Assembly: GCA_016209705.1 (NCBI GenBank)
Contig: JACQVR010000013.1
Span: 1-39,306 of the forward strand
DNA length: 39,306 nt
Direction of reading: 5' to 3'
Source: Planctomycetota bacterium
Lineage (GTDB): Bacteria; Planctomycetota; MHYJ01; JACPRB01
Shown: positions 9,515 through 17,994 of the stretch, in pieces
Layout of the letters: each line of letters starts with the position of its first letter
Position numbering within the stretch: position 1 is the first letter of the stretch
Notes under the pieces: model-generated
Databases searched by the model: none
Seen by the model: only the letters and a program-made list of their open reading frames with translations
Told to the model about the DNA's origin: nothing
Program-made: the position numbers and the translations under genes

Positions 9515-10435
9515 ATGCCGGTCATCGAGACTCGCGGTCTGGTCAAGCATTACCGCAACGTCCAGGCCCTCAAGGGCGTGAGCGTGGCGGTCGAGGCGGG
9601 CGAAATCTACGGGCTGCTGGGACGAAACGGCGCGGGCAAGACCACGATGGTCAAGATCCTCCTGGGGATCGCCCATCGTACGGCGGGCGAGGCTTTCCTG
9701 CTCGGACGGCCCGTCGGAGATCCGGCGGCCCGGGCCCGCGTCGGCTTCTTGCCCGAAGATCATCGCTTTCCGGACTACCACACCGCGGAGTCGGCGCTCG
9801 ATTTCTACGCCTCCCTCTCCGGCATGTCCCGCCGCGACCGCCGCGCGCGCATTCCGGAAATGATTGAACGGGTCGGCTTGAAAGAGGCCGCGCGGCGCAA
9901 GATCCGCACCTATTCGAAGGGAATGAAGCAGCGCCTGGGGCTGGGCCAGGCGATGATCCACGATCCCGACGTCCTCTTCCTGGACGAGCCGACGGACGGC
10001 GTCGATCCCGTCGGGCGCAAGCAGATCCGCGACGTGCTGGTGGATCTCAAGTCGCGCGGCAAGACGATATTCCTGAACTCGCATCTGCTGAGCGAAGTGG
10101 AACTGGTCAGCGACCGGGTCGCCATCCTGGAACTCGGCTTGCTGCGGCGCGAAGGCGACGTGCCTTCGATGACGACCGCCAAGGACGTCTACGAACTGCG
10201 TTTCGACGGACGGATCGACCCGCTGCTTCCCGAGATCCAGAAGCGCGTGCGCGGCCTGCGGCGCATCGACCAGGGGATCGAGGTGGACGTCGACGGTCGC
10301 GACGCGCTGAACGGTGTGATCGATTTCGTGCGCGACCGCGGCATCGGCCTGGTCGGATTGACGCCCAAGAAGCAGACGCTGGAAGACGTGTTCCTACAGA
10401 CCATCGATTCGCCGCCCGGAGCGCCGACCTCATGA
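9515..10435 (+). CDS. ABC-2 type transporter ATP-binding protein
   Basis: This 306-residue ATPase powers an exporter with the permease encoded next. Walker A is GRNGAGKT (36-43), the ABC signature is the variant YSKGMKQRLGLGQA (133-146), and Walker B is VLFLDEPTDGVDP (153-165) with the D-loop; an H-loop lies in LNSHLLSEVE. The C-terminal extension of about 90 residues is typical of CcmA/NodI-like ABC-2 ATPases. The stop overlaps the permease start (ATGA), so translation is coupled. A weak promoter-like TAGAAT lies at 9462-9467. The substrate is unknown. Confidence 0.92.
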   Translation: MPVIETRGLVKHYRNVQALKGVSVAVEAGEIYGLLGRNGAGKTTMVKILLGIAHRTAGEAFLLGRPVGDPAARARVGFLPEDHRFPDYHTAESALDFYASLSGMSRRDRRARIPEMIERVGLKEAARRKIRTYSKGMKQRLGLGQAMIHDPDVLFLDEPTDGVDPVGRKQIRDVLVDLKSRGKTIFLNSHLLSEVELVSDRVAILELGLLRREGDVPSMTTAKDVYELRFDGRIDPLLPEIQKRVRGLRRIDQGIEVDVDGRDALNGVIDFVRDRGIGLVGLTPKKQTLEDVFLQTIDSPPGAPTS

Positions 10436-11739
10436 GACGATACGCCGCCGTCTTGAAGGATTCGCTGGTCGAGACGCTCGACCGCAAGTCGCTCACCTTT
10501 CTCCTGGCGGTCTCCGCGTTCATCATCCTGCTGTGCGCCTCGGTCGGTTACCGGGAGCTGGACGCGGAGGGCACGCTCCGGCATCTCGTCCGCCATTTCA
10601 ACACGGTCGCCACGTTCCGGGGAATGAACGCTCGCGCGACGAGGTTCGACGTGCACTTCGACGTCTCGGACGTGCGCGAGGTCGTCGGCGGAGAAGGCGA
10701 CTCGTCCGTCGAATACGAGTGCACGTTGACCGCGGCTCCGGTGAAGGAGTTCCATCGCTGCGTTCTGGCGTGGCAGGCGGCGAAATCGGAGGAAAGCCGG
10801 GTGGAGGGCGACTCCGTTCCGGAGCCCGGGCCCGAAGCCGAGGAATCGTTCGTTCAGGCGAAATTCCGCGAGCGGTTCATTCCTCGAGTGACCGTGCGAG
10901 GGAAGTCCGCCGAAGGCGACGCGCGCGCCTTCGACGTGCGGATCCGAACGAGCCGCCGCGCGGTGCTGGAAGGATCGCACGAGATCAGCGTTCTGTTCGG
11001 CGCGTGGAGCACCCGGCTGCCGACGAGCGTGGCCGTCTTTCTCATCGGCGTGGAGGTCCTGGTCGCGGAGTACATCGCCGGGATCTTCGGCCTCCTGATC
11101 GCGATCGTCTTCACGGCCGGCTTCGTGCCCGCGATGCTTCAGAAGGGGACGCTCGACCTGGTGCTGGCGCGCCCGATCCGCAGGCCGGGGCTCCTGTTGA
11201 CCAAGTACGTGGGAGGCTTTCTCTATATCGTCTTTCCCGCCGTGCTCCTGATCGGCGGATGCTGGCTCATTCTTTCGTGGCGCGCCGATTTCTTCAACTT
11301 CGGATTCCTGGCGTCGATCGGCCTGCTCCTGGCGACGTTTGCGTTGCTGCACTCGTTCAGCGTATTGTGCGGCGTGCTTTTCCGGAGCTCGATTGCGTCG
11401 ATCATGATGACCGTCGGTCTGTGGGGCGTTTCATGGTTGGTCGGCGTGGTGCGGGACGGCGTGCACGCCTTCCAGGTGGACTGGGCGGCTCCGGGCGCGC
11501 TCGTCAAGGCGCTGGATGCGCTGCATTTGATCCTGCCGAAGACGCGGGACCTGGGGCGTGCGGCGGTCGAGCTGATCGCGCGGGGAAATCTGGGCGCGGA
11601 GGCCTCGACCATGATGGCCCAGCAGGCGGGGGCGGAGGCGCTTCCGGTTCAGTGGGGAAGCTGCATCGCGAGTTCCGCGCTCTTCGTCGCGGTGATGCTG
11701 ACGGCGGCGTGCTGGGTGTTTTCGAGGAGGGATTACTAA
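10432..11739 (+). CDS. ABC-2 type transporter permease with large extracytoplasmic domain
   Basis: This 435-residue protein has one N-terminal membrane helix (about residues 20-38, LTFLLAVSAFIILLCASVG), then about 160 mostly hydrophilic residues, then five or so helices from about residue 195. The block 'KGTLDLVLARPIRRPGLLLTKY' is characteristic of ABC-2 permeases of the gliding/nitrous-oxide-accessory type. A last helix lies at the C-terminus (SALFVAVMLTAACWVF). The gene overlaps the ATPase gene by 4 bp. The large hydrophilic loop between helix 1 and 2 probably faces the periplasm. The substrate cannot be inferred. Confidence 0.88.
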   Translation: MRRYAAVLKDSLVETLDRKSLTFLLAVSAFIILLCASVGYRELDAEGTLRHLVRHFNTVATFRGMNARATRFDVHFDVSDVREVVGGEGDSSVEYECTLTAAPVKEFHRCVLAWQAAKSEESRVEGDSVPEPGPEAEESFVQAKFRERFIPRVTVRGKSAEGDARAFDVRIRTSRRAVLEGSHEISVLFGAWSTRLPTSVAVFLIGVEVLVAEYIAGIFGLLIAIVFTAGFVPAMLQKGTLDLVLARPIRRPGLLLTKYVGGFLYIVFPAVLLIGGCWLILSWRADFFNFGFLASIGLLLATFALLHSFSVLCGVLFRSSIASIMMTVGLWGVSWLVGVVRDGVHAFQVDWAAPGALVKALDALHLILPKTRDLGRAAVELIARGNLGAEASTMMAQQAGAEALPVQWGSCIASSALFVAVMLTAACWVFSRRDY

Positions 11740-11752
11740 AGCCAGGAGCTAG

Positions 11753-11910
11753 GCAGCCCCGAGTAAATATTTGCATCCCTATGGGGCTGCTTACCCCGAG
11801 CGAAGCGCAGCGAAGTCGAGGGGTTCCTGGTGAATCCTTCGACTCGCTCTTGCGGCTCGCTCAGGATAAGCGGCCCGCAAGGAGTGCAGGAAATTTCTTC
11901 GGGCCGCTTA
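11753..11910. terminator. Cluster of three inverted repeats between convergent genes
   Basis: Three hairpins occupy the convergent spacer. The first pairs GCAGCCCC (11753-11760) with GGGGCTGC (11783-11790). The second is a REP-like long inverted repeat, with CCCGAGCGAAGCGCAGCGAA at its left (11795-11826) and TTCGACTCGCTCTTGCGGCT at its right (11832-11867); this GAGCGAAGCGCAGCGAAGTCGA sequence type is familiar to me from spacers of many environmental bacteria. The third pairs TAAGCGGCCCG (11867-11877) with CGGGCCGCTTA (11900-11910), a perfect 11-bp stem. They probably end transcription from both sides. Confidence 0.7.
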
Positions 11911-11950
11911 GAAGCCAAAACGCGGGTTCCGCTTCCGGCTCCTAGCCCGA

Positions 11951-13291
11951 TTACTTCAACGTCCTCGCGATCAGCGTGTGCATGGAGGGCACGCCCTGGA
12001 GCACGTACGCGCTGAACGTGTCGCTCGTCGTGCCCTGCGGCAGCCCCTCGATTCCCACCTGGACGTTCGCCGCGCCGAAGTTCAGAAGCGTCACGACGGA
12101 TCCGCTGAGCGTGATCGCGTCCTGGTCGAACGTCGGCTCCGGAACGAGCGGGAAGGGCAGGCTGACGGCGTCGGCGAAGACGTCAACGTACGCGCTGGTG
12201 GCGAAGCCCGCCTTCACGGCGCGGAGCAAGTACCGGCCCGGCGGCAGGTTGTAGATGTAGTAGATGCCGTCGGGTTGCGTTGAGAGTACGTCGACTCCGG
12301 GCCTTCCGAAGTTACTGTAGTCGCCGTACCCCACGTCGCCTTGGACGGTTCCCGTTTCATCCCGCGCTTCGACGGTGAAGCCTCCCTGGCCGTTCTGCAC
12401 GATTCCGCGGATCATTCCCGTTCCCGTCTCCAGCGTGACGGAGCCGGGGACCAGTTCGTTGTCCCGATCCGTGGGATCGACGATCAGCAGATCGCCGTCG
12501 GGGCCGCCGTTCAGAGTGGATGCCTCCGTCTTCTTGTATTGGTAGGTGTCTACGAATCCCGTCTTGGAGCACTTCACGAGCCAGGTGTGGTTCGCGTGGA
12601 CGGAACCCACATTGAAGGCACCGTCGGAGGCGCCGGACGTCACGGATCCGTTCGTGCCCAGCCGCTCGATCTTGACTCCGAACTCCTCGCCCGCGGGGAG
12701 CGCGGTGCCCGTGTCCCCCAGCTTTCGGGTGACGCCGGTCCAGGAGACGGCATTCTTGGTAGGCGTCGCCACGAGGGCCGCGATGACGGAGGTCCCGCTC
12801 GGCACGTGAACGTACAGGTTTCCGTCCGCCCCGCTGGCGCATTTGAGGTTCACGCGACCGGGCTGGATGTTGAACGCGATGAAGCGGCCGGTGCCGCTGG
12901 TCTGGGCGAGAAAGGGCGTGTAGGCCTTCGTGGCCTCGTCCTGATAATACACCTGTCCCACGGGGAAGCCCTGGTCTCCATGGACGTTTACCGAGACGCC
13001 GGCCAGAGGGACGCCGTCCGGATCCAGGATGCGGGCTCCGATGAAGCCGAGGCTTTCCGTCTGGACCGCGCCGGTCTGGTCCTGGAAGGTCTGGAGATCC
13101 TGGCCGCTCATGATGAGCATGGTCTGGTCCATGGACGTATTACCGGTCTTCAGGAAATATCCGTACGTCGTCCGGTACGACAGATCGTCGTCCTCGTCGT
13201 TCTTGAGACAGGAGCCCAGGAGCAACGCCAAGCTCCCTACCGCGAAGACGACCATGGACTGTGGACTCCGGACCAGCAACTTTCGGTTCAT
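11951..13291 (-). CDS. Putative lipoprotein with carboxypeptidase-regulatory-like domains
   Basis: This 446-residue protein begins with a positively charged N-terminus, a hydrophobic core and a lipobox LLGSC, placing the lipidated cysteine at residue 28. An acidic stretch (NDEDDD) follows, which may affect membrane sorting. At least two or three beta-sandwich modules of the CarboxypepD_reg/transthyretin-like type follow: 'GARILDPDGVPLAGVSVNVHG', a middle segment, and 'IRGIVQNGQGGFTVEARDETG ... YYIYNLPPGRYLLRAVKAGF'. Such modules usually bind or display surface polymers; no catalytic domain is seen. The start at 13291 is preferred to an upstream ATG because it has AAGGAACC in front and creates the signal peptide. 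It stands alone, convergent with the ABC operon. Confidence 0.8.
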   Translation of the reverse strand: MNRKLLVRSPQSMVVFAVGSLALLLGSCLKNDEDDDLSYRTTYGYFLKTGNTSMDQTMLIMSGQDLQTFQDQTGAVQTESLGFIGARILDPDGVPLAGVSVNVHGDQGFPVGQVYYQDEATKAYTPFLAQTSGTGRFIAFNIQPGRVNLKCASGADGNLYVHVPSGTSVIAALVATPTKNAVSWTGVTRKLGDTGTALPAGEEFGVKIERLGTNGSVTSGASDGAFNVGSVHANHTWLVKCSKTGFVDTYQYKKTEASTLNGGPDGDLLIVDPTDRDNELVPGSVTLETGTGMIRGIVQNGQGGFTVEARDETGTVQGDVGYGDYSNFGRPGVDVLSTQPDGIYYIYNLPPGRYLLRAVKAGFATSAYVDVFADAVSLPFPLVPEPTFDQDAITLSGSVVTLLNFGAANVQVGIEGLPQGTTSDTFSAYVLQGVPSMHTLIARTLK

Positions 13292-13629
13292 GGCGGTTCC
13301 TTCTACAGGACGGGCGCCGGCGCGGCAAGTCCTGCGCTCCTTCTGGTGCTGCATAAATTCTGTGTGAAAGACTTGATTTATGTATCTCCGGAGATAGAAT
13401 AAAAATATCCTTCCGTGAACCGAGCCGCCGGCGGGGAGGGCGCATGGCGCTGGAACGGCACCCTGGCGCGCAACCCAGGATCGGCCCCTTGGAATCGGCG
13501 CGCGCCGCCTTTTATTTTTCCCGCCTCTTTCCTATTTTTGTTGAGTGCAAGGTCTTGCCCATAGAAGTACGCATGTGGATTGCAGCGGTCCCCGGAAACC
13601 TCCGCGGCCAGGCAATCAAGGAGTAAGCC
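13292..13629. promoter_or_regulatory. Divergent control region with a perfect 14-bp palindrome
   Basis: The spacer between the lipoprotein gene (minus) and the REC-STAS-REC gene (plus) holds a perfect palindrome TATCTCCGGAGATA at 13383-13396, a good operator candidate. A weak promoter pair TTGTTG (13538-13543) and TAGAAG (13562-13567) with an 18-bp spacer could serve the plus-strand gene. A 60-codon frame at 13444-13626 has no supporting features and I do not call it. Confidence 0.5.
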
Positions 13630-14769
13630 ATGGCGACGTCGGTTCTGGAACGAAGCGCAGCGCTCCCGCGCACGTCTCGCGATCTGATCGTGTTCGTGGA
13701 CGATGAATCCCACGTCCTCTCCGCCTTTCAGCGGCTCGTCCGCCAAGAACCCTACGAACTGGCGACGACCGAGAGTCCGGAACAGGCTCTCCAGTGGGTG
13801 CGGGACCGGGACGTGAGCCTGCTCATCACCGACCAGCGCATGCCGGGGATGGCGGGAACGCGCCTCCTGGAGCTCGTGCATGAATGCTCCCCGCATACAA
13901 AGTGCGTCATGCTGACCGCTTTTCCCGACAGCCAGACCATCTTCCAGAGGATGACGCGCACCATTCACCGGCTGATCACCAAGCCATGGAACGACGAGGA
14001 GCTCAAAGGGGTCGTCCGCCATCTGCTGCGCCAACGGCGCGAGTCGAAGGGGGCCGAGGACCACCCGTTCCCTGAAGCGTTCCCGGGCGCGGGAGACGTG
14101 CTGGCGTCCCGGGACTTGAAGGAACTGGTCGTGCGTGTCGACGGCGCCGGGCACGACGGCGGTCACGTGCTGTCGGCGATCCGGGAGGCGATGAGGCGTC
14201 CCGAGGCGCGGCGCGCCGGGCTGCTCCTCGTGCTGGATCACGTCATGCAGGTGCGGGATTCCCTGATCAAGCTCTTGAACGGAATCGCCGAGCAGGTCGC
14301 CTCGGCCGGCGCGCGCGTCGCGCTGCTGGATCCTTCCGGCGCCGCCTTCGCGCTGAGAAAAGCGTGGGGCTCCGACTTTCCGCTGGCCGTCTTCGGTCCC
14401 GAGCCGGGGCGGCACCGGCCCAAGCGGATCCTGGTGATCGAAGGCCACGAGGAGACGCGCGCGATCATGCGCACGCTCGTCGCGACCGCCGGCCATTTCT
14501 GCGAAACGGCATCGGATGCCGAGGAGGGAGAACGGCGAATCCAGGCGAACGCCTTCGATCTGGCGCTCATGGATCTGGACGTGCTCGGCGTCCGCGGCGT
14601 CGACATTGTGCTGCGCCTGGCACAGCGGGAACGGAAGGTGCCGATCGTCGCTCTGTCCCACCTTTCCAGCCACTGGGACGCGGCGGCCTGCGCGCGCCTG
14701 GGGATCCGGCGGCGACTTTCCAAGCCCTGCTCGGTCCACGAACTGTTCGACTCGATTCGGGAGCTCTAA
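13630..14769 (+). CDS. REC-STAS-REC triple-domain signalling protein
   Basis: This 379-residue protein has two phosphoreceiver domains flanking a STAS-like domain and no output domain. REC1 (about 18-135) has the acidic pair D24/D25, phospho-acceptor D68 (LLITDQRMPG), T96 and K118 (TKPW), so it looks active. The middle (about 160-245) has LLLVLDHVMQVRDSLIKLLN and GARVALLDPSG, the pattern of STAS anti-anti-sigma domains, with aspartate where a phosphorylatable serine is often found. REC2 (about 264-379) keeps D315 and K365 but has E271-G-H instead of the usual acidic pair, so its phosphorylation is uncertain. It lies upstream of the hybrid kinase on the same strand, a possible partner. A dispersed repeat begins at its stop codon. 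Confidence 0.8.
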   Translation: MATSVLERSAALPRTSRDLIVFVDDESHVLSAFQRLVRQEPYELATTESPEQALQWVRDRDVSLLITDQRMPGMAGTRLLELVHECSPHTKCVMLTAFPDSQTIFQRMTRTIHRLITKPWNDEELKGVVRHLLRQRRESKGAEDHPFPEAFPGAGDVLASRDLKELVVRVDGAGHDGGHVLSAIREAMRRPEARRAGLLLVLDHVMQVRDSLIKLLNGIAEQVASAGARVALLDPSGAAFALRKAWGSDFPLAVFGPEPGRHRPKRILVIEGHEETRAIMRTLVATAGHFCETASDAEEGERRIQANAFDLALMDLDVLGVRGVDIVLRLAQRERKVPIVALSHLSSHWDAAACARLGIRRRLSKPCSVHELFDSIREL

Positions 14770-14917
14770 GCAGATGTGAATGAATAACTGATGCGATTAC
14801 GAGTGGAAGGCTTGAACCGCCAAAACAGCCAAACCGCCAAAAGGCCGCGCCAAAAGAGACTCGAATGGCGATTTGGTTTTTGCGGTTTATCCTGAAATAG
14901 AGCATTTATTTTTGCAC
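14765..14917. repeat. Dispersed CCGCCAAAA element, copy B
   Basis: The element proper runs 14776-14917 (142 bp): it begins GTGAATGAATAACTGATGCG, continues GGCTTGAACCGCC, then CCGCCAAAAGGCCGCGCCAA, and ends with an inverted end GCATTTATTTTTGCAC. Similarity to copy G starts earlier, at CTAAGCAGAT (14765), which includes the stop codon of the preceding gene. Copy E has the same length. Confidence 0.88.
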
Positions 14918-15035
14918 GAACCCTAAGTGCCGCCACCCGCAAATGAAAGACCAGATTGCGGGTGGGAGGTGACGGAGGAGCCTCTCTCCGACCCGGCGGC
15001 GGGGTGCGCACGGAGAGGAGTTTCCACACGGAGAC

Positions 15036-15273
15036 ACGGAGAAAAATTGGGAGATGTGGAGATTGCTGGAGGTATGGAGATCGAAAGGAGTCCGATGAAG
15101 CTGACTCTCCCAAAAAGCTATCTCCCCATCTCCCCCCTATCTCCAGATCTCCTACGGAGAAAGATTTGGGGGATGTGGAGATTGCCGGAGTTATGGAGAT
15201 CGAAAGGAGCCCGATGGAGCTGACTCTACCCAAAAAAATATCTCCCTATCTCCCCCCTATCTCCCGATCTCCT
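15036..15273. repeat. Two tandem copies of a ~118-bp repeat
   Basis: Copy 1 (15036-15153) and copy 2 (15154-15273) share, in the same order, ACGGAGAAA, GATGTGGAGATTG, TATGGAGATCGAAAGGAG, CTGACTCT and a CTATCTCCC-rich tail. The tail is the reverse complement of the GGGAGATAG repeat at 893-972. The flanks carry CACGGAGACACGGAG (15028-15042) and its inverse CTCCGTGTCTGCGTGCC (about 15287-15303). No gene is recognisable in the 14918-15417 stretch. Confidence 0.85.
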
Positions 15274-15417
15274 CAAAAAATCCTCCTCCGTGTCTGCGTG
15301 CCTCCGTGGTGAAACCTCCTCCGTGAACTCCGTCTCCTCGGCGGGCTCGGACCCGGAGGATTCGCGACAGGCTATGGTCGGCGACAGACCCCGCACCTTC
15401 GCCGTTCGCGTGCGGTT

Positions 15418-15498
15418 ATGGATCAGTTCGTAACGTGGCTCGTCGATACGGCGGGATTCGTCTCCCGGCGCGACTGAGGGACGTGGACCCCGGGGCTC
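15418..15498 (+). other. In-frame 5' extension of the hybrid kinase interrupted by UGA
   Basis: From ATG 15418 the frame reads MDQFVTWLVDTAGFVSRRD, then TGA (15475-15477), then GTWTPGL running straight into VWLHNSSD of the kinase. As I recall the family, bacterial relatives carry a 'G-F-M-P-H-G-H-C-x-x-W-x-P-x-L-x-W-L-H' stretch at this place, which aligns without gaps and puts the UGA at the conserved cysteine. The triplet is 15 codons before the binding-pocket aspartate. It may be a nonsense mutation with restart at GTG 15499, a selenocysteine codon, or a sequence error. Confidence 0.6.
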
Positions 15499-17892
15499 GT
15501 GTGGCTCCACAACTCCTCCGACCTCCTGATCTGGCTGGCCTATCTGACGATTCCCGCCCTGCTCGTCCTGTTCGCGCGGCGGCGCGCCGACCTGCCGTTC
15601 AAGGGCGTCTTCTGGCTGTTCGGCGCCTTCCTCGTGAGCTGCGGGTTCGCTCATCTGGTGGAGGCGCTGACCTTTTACCATCCGATGTATCGCCTGTCCG
15701 GCGGAATGAAACTCGCCACCGCGGGACTGTCGTGGGCCGCCGTGCTCGCCCTGGTGCCGGTCCTTCCCAGGGCCCTGGCGATGAAAGGGCCGGAGGAGCT
15801 CGACGCCATCAATCGAAAACTCCAGGAGGAGATCGAGGAGCGCAAGCGGACGGCGGAGGCGCTTCATCAGAAGAACAAGGAGTTGCAGCGCAGCGAGCGG
15901 GCCAAGGACGAGTTTTTCGCCGGCGTCTCGCACGAGCTGCGCACGCCGCTGACGTTGATCCTGGCGCCCGTCGAATCGCTCCTGGGCGGAATTCACGGTT
16001 CGCTGTCCGAGGCCCAGCAGCGCACGCTGGAGCCGGTGCACAACAACGCCGTCCGGCTGCTGCACATGGTGACCGGGCTGCTCGACTTCGCCAAGGTGGA
16101 GGCGCAGCAGGTTCAGGTGCGCCGCGAGCCGTCGCACGTGGCGCTTCTGACGCGGCGCGTGGTGGCCGACTTCCGGCCCATCGCCCAGAGCAAGGGCTTG
16201 GAGCTGCGGCTCTCCGCTCCGGACGTGGAATCGCCGCGGGAGATGGACCGATACCTGTACGAGCGGATTCTTTTCAATCTCCTTTCCAACGCGATCAAGT
16301 TCACGCCGGAAGGCTCGGTGCGCGTGTCGCTGGAATTCCAGGGAGACCGGATCCGTCTGGCCGTGGCGGACACGGGCGTCGGTATCGCGGAATCGGAGCG
16401 GGACGCGCTCTTCCGCAGGTTCCGCCAGCTTGGAAGCGTGGCCACGCGCCGCTTCGAGGGCACGGGCCTCGGGCTGGCCCTGGTGCAGGAGTTCGCCAAG
16501 CTGCTCGACGGATCCGTGTCGGTGGAAACCCGCGCCGGCGCGGGCAGCGTCTTGACCGTCGAGTGCGAGGCGCCGCTCTCGGCCGCGGGGGCGGCGCCCG
16601 ACGACAGCGAAAAGACCCGGCTTTTTCTGTTGCCGCGGTACGCGTCGGTCGCGCCTCCCGAGGTCCGGGCGCCGGCGGCGGAGGAGCTTCCGAAGGTATT
16701 GATCGCCGAAGACAATGAGGACCTCGCCGCGTACGTCTCCGATCTCTTGAAATCCCTCTGCCTCCCGCGCGCCGTACGCGACGGCCAGGAAGCGCTCCGG
16801 CAGGTATACGAATGGTTTCCGGATATCGTCCTCGCCGACGTCATGATGCCCAAGCTGGACGGTCTGGCCCTGTGCCGGGAGATGAAATCGCAGGCGGGGA
16901 CGGCTCACATTCCGGTCGTGCTGTTGACGGCGTTGACGCACCGGCAGGCGCTTCTGAAGGGGTGGGAAGCCGGGGCGGACGAATATCTTTTCAAGCCGTT
17001 CCATCCGACCGAGCTCGTCACGCGGATTCGCACGCTCCTGGCCGGCACGTTGCAGCGGCGGCGGTTCGAAGAAGAGCGGGAGCAGATGAAGGCGCAGCTT
17101 CGCCAGGGACAGAAGCTCCAGGCGGTGGGCCGTCTGGCCGCGGGCGTGGCGCACGAGATCAACAACCCGGCGGCGTATGTGTTGTCGAACCTGCACACGC
17201 TGGGCAAGTACTGTTCCGGCCTGGTGCGGCTGCTGGGAGAAACGGAGCGCGCCCTGGAACGGGCGGCGGCGGGAGAGCCGCTGGAACCGATCCGGCGGGA
17301 CCTGCGGCGCGCGCGGGAGGAGGAGGACGCCGATTACGCCTTGCGGGATCTGGACCAGGCGCTGGAGGAATGTCGGGAAGGGGGGCGCCGGATCCAGGAA
17401 ATCGTGCGGAGTTTGCGGGATTTCTCCCACGCCGACGAAGGGGTGCGCCGGCCGGCGGATCTCCATCATGAACTGGACGCCGCCCTGCGCATGTGCGCCG
17501 GCGTCCTGAAGCGCAAGGACGCGGCCGTGGAGCGCGACTACGGGGCTATGCCCCCGGTGCCCTGCAATCCGCAGCAGATCGACCAGGTGTTTCTCAATCT
17601 GTTGATCAACGCCGCGGACGCGATTCGCGAAGGGGGGTCGATCCGCATCTCGACCCGCGTCGAGGGATCGTTCGCCGCGGTTCGCATCCGCGACGACGGC
17701 GTGGGAATCGCGCCCGAACAACTGGATCGCGTCTTCGAGCCGTTCTTCACGACGAAGCCGGTCGGCGAAGGAACCGGCTTGGGGTTGCACCTGGCGTATA
17801 CGATCGTGCGGGCGCATCGCGGGCAGATCGAGTTTCAATCCAAAGCCGGCCGGGGAACCGAATTCACGGTCCGGTTGCCGTTGGGCGATTAG
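15499..17892 (+). CDS. ETR1-like ethylene-binding-domain hybrid kinase (HK-REC-HK)
   Basis: This 797-residue protein (GTG start; see the upstream in-frame UGA) has three membrane helices in residues 1-92. Their sequence matches the ethylene-binding domain of plant ETR1: D8, Y15, I18, P19, C48 and H52 correspond to ETR1 D25, Y32, I35, P36, C65 and H69 at a constant offset of 17. C and H bind copper in ETR1. A coiled coil (about 98-135) leads to kinase 1, with phospho-histidine H145 (SHELRTP), N-box NLLSNAIKF and G-box DTGVGI. A receiver follows (about 395-512; AEDNED, VLADVMMP, LFKPF). Kinase 2 has H552 (AHEINNP), N-box NLLINAADAI and FFTTKPVGEGTGLGL. No DNA-binding output is present. It could signal through the REC-STAS-REC protein encoded upstream. 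Ethylene binding itself is inference. Confidence 0.85.
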   Translation: MWLHNSSDLLIWLAYLTIPALLVLFARRRADLPFKGVFWLFGAFLVSCGFAHLVEALTFYHPMYRLSGGMKLATAGLSWAAVLALVPVLPRALAMKGPEELDAINRKLQEEIEERKRTAEALHQKNKELQRSERAKDEFFAGVSHELRTPLTLILAPVESLLGGIHGSLSEAQQRTLEPVHNNAVRLLHMVTGLLDFAKVEAQQVQVRREPSHVALLTRRVVADFRPIAQSKGLELRLSAPDVESPREMDRYLYERILFNLLSNAIKFTPEGSVRVSLEFQGDRIRLAVADTGVGIAESERDALFRRFRQLGSVATRRFEGTGLGLALVQEFAKLLDGSVSVETRAGAGSVLTVECEAPLSAAGAAPDDSEKTRLFLLPRYASVAPPEVRAPAAEELPKVLIAEDNEDLAAYVSDLLKSLCLPRAVRDGQEALRQVYEWFPDIVLADVMMPKLDGLALCREMKSQAGTAHIPVVLLTALTHRQALLKGWEAGADEYLFKPFHPTELVTRIRTLLAGTLQRRRFEEEREQMKAQLRQGQKLQAVGRLAAGVAHEINNPAAYVLSNLHTLGKYCSGLVRLLGETERALERAAAGEPLEPIRRDLRRAREEEDADYALRDLDQALEECREGGRRIQEIVRSLRDFSHADEGVRRPADLHHELDAALRMCAGVLKRKDAAVERDYGAMPPVPCNPQQIDQVFLNLLINAADAIREGGSIRISTRVEGSFAAVRIRDDGVGIAPEQLDRVFEPFFTTKPVGEGTGLGLHLAYTIVRAHRGQIEFQSKAGRGTEFTVRLPLGD

Positions 17893-17945
17893 ATGGTTTC
17901 GGCCATGTGAAATGGCGACACCCCATAACCTGAGTAATTTCTGGC

Positions 17946-17974
17946 TTGACGGCCTCCAAGGGTGCCGCTAGACT
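17946..17974 (+). promoter_or_regulatory. Sigma70-type promoter of the coiled-coil gene
   Basis: TTGACG (17946-17951) and TAGACT (17969-17974) are separated by 17 bp, 20 bp before the ATG at 17995. An earlier ATG at 17962 would fall inside this promoter, which supports the downstream start. Confidence 0.65.
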
Positions 17975-17994
17975 CCACCGCTCGCAGGGGCCTT

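Noticed and set aside
13444..13626. 60-codon open frame before the REC-STAS-REC gene
   Set aside because: No domain, no ribosome-binding site, and it spans the presumed promoter region; likely chance in GC-rich DNA.
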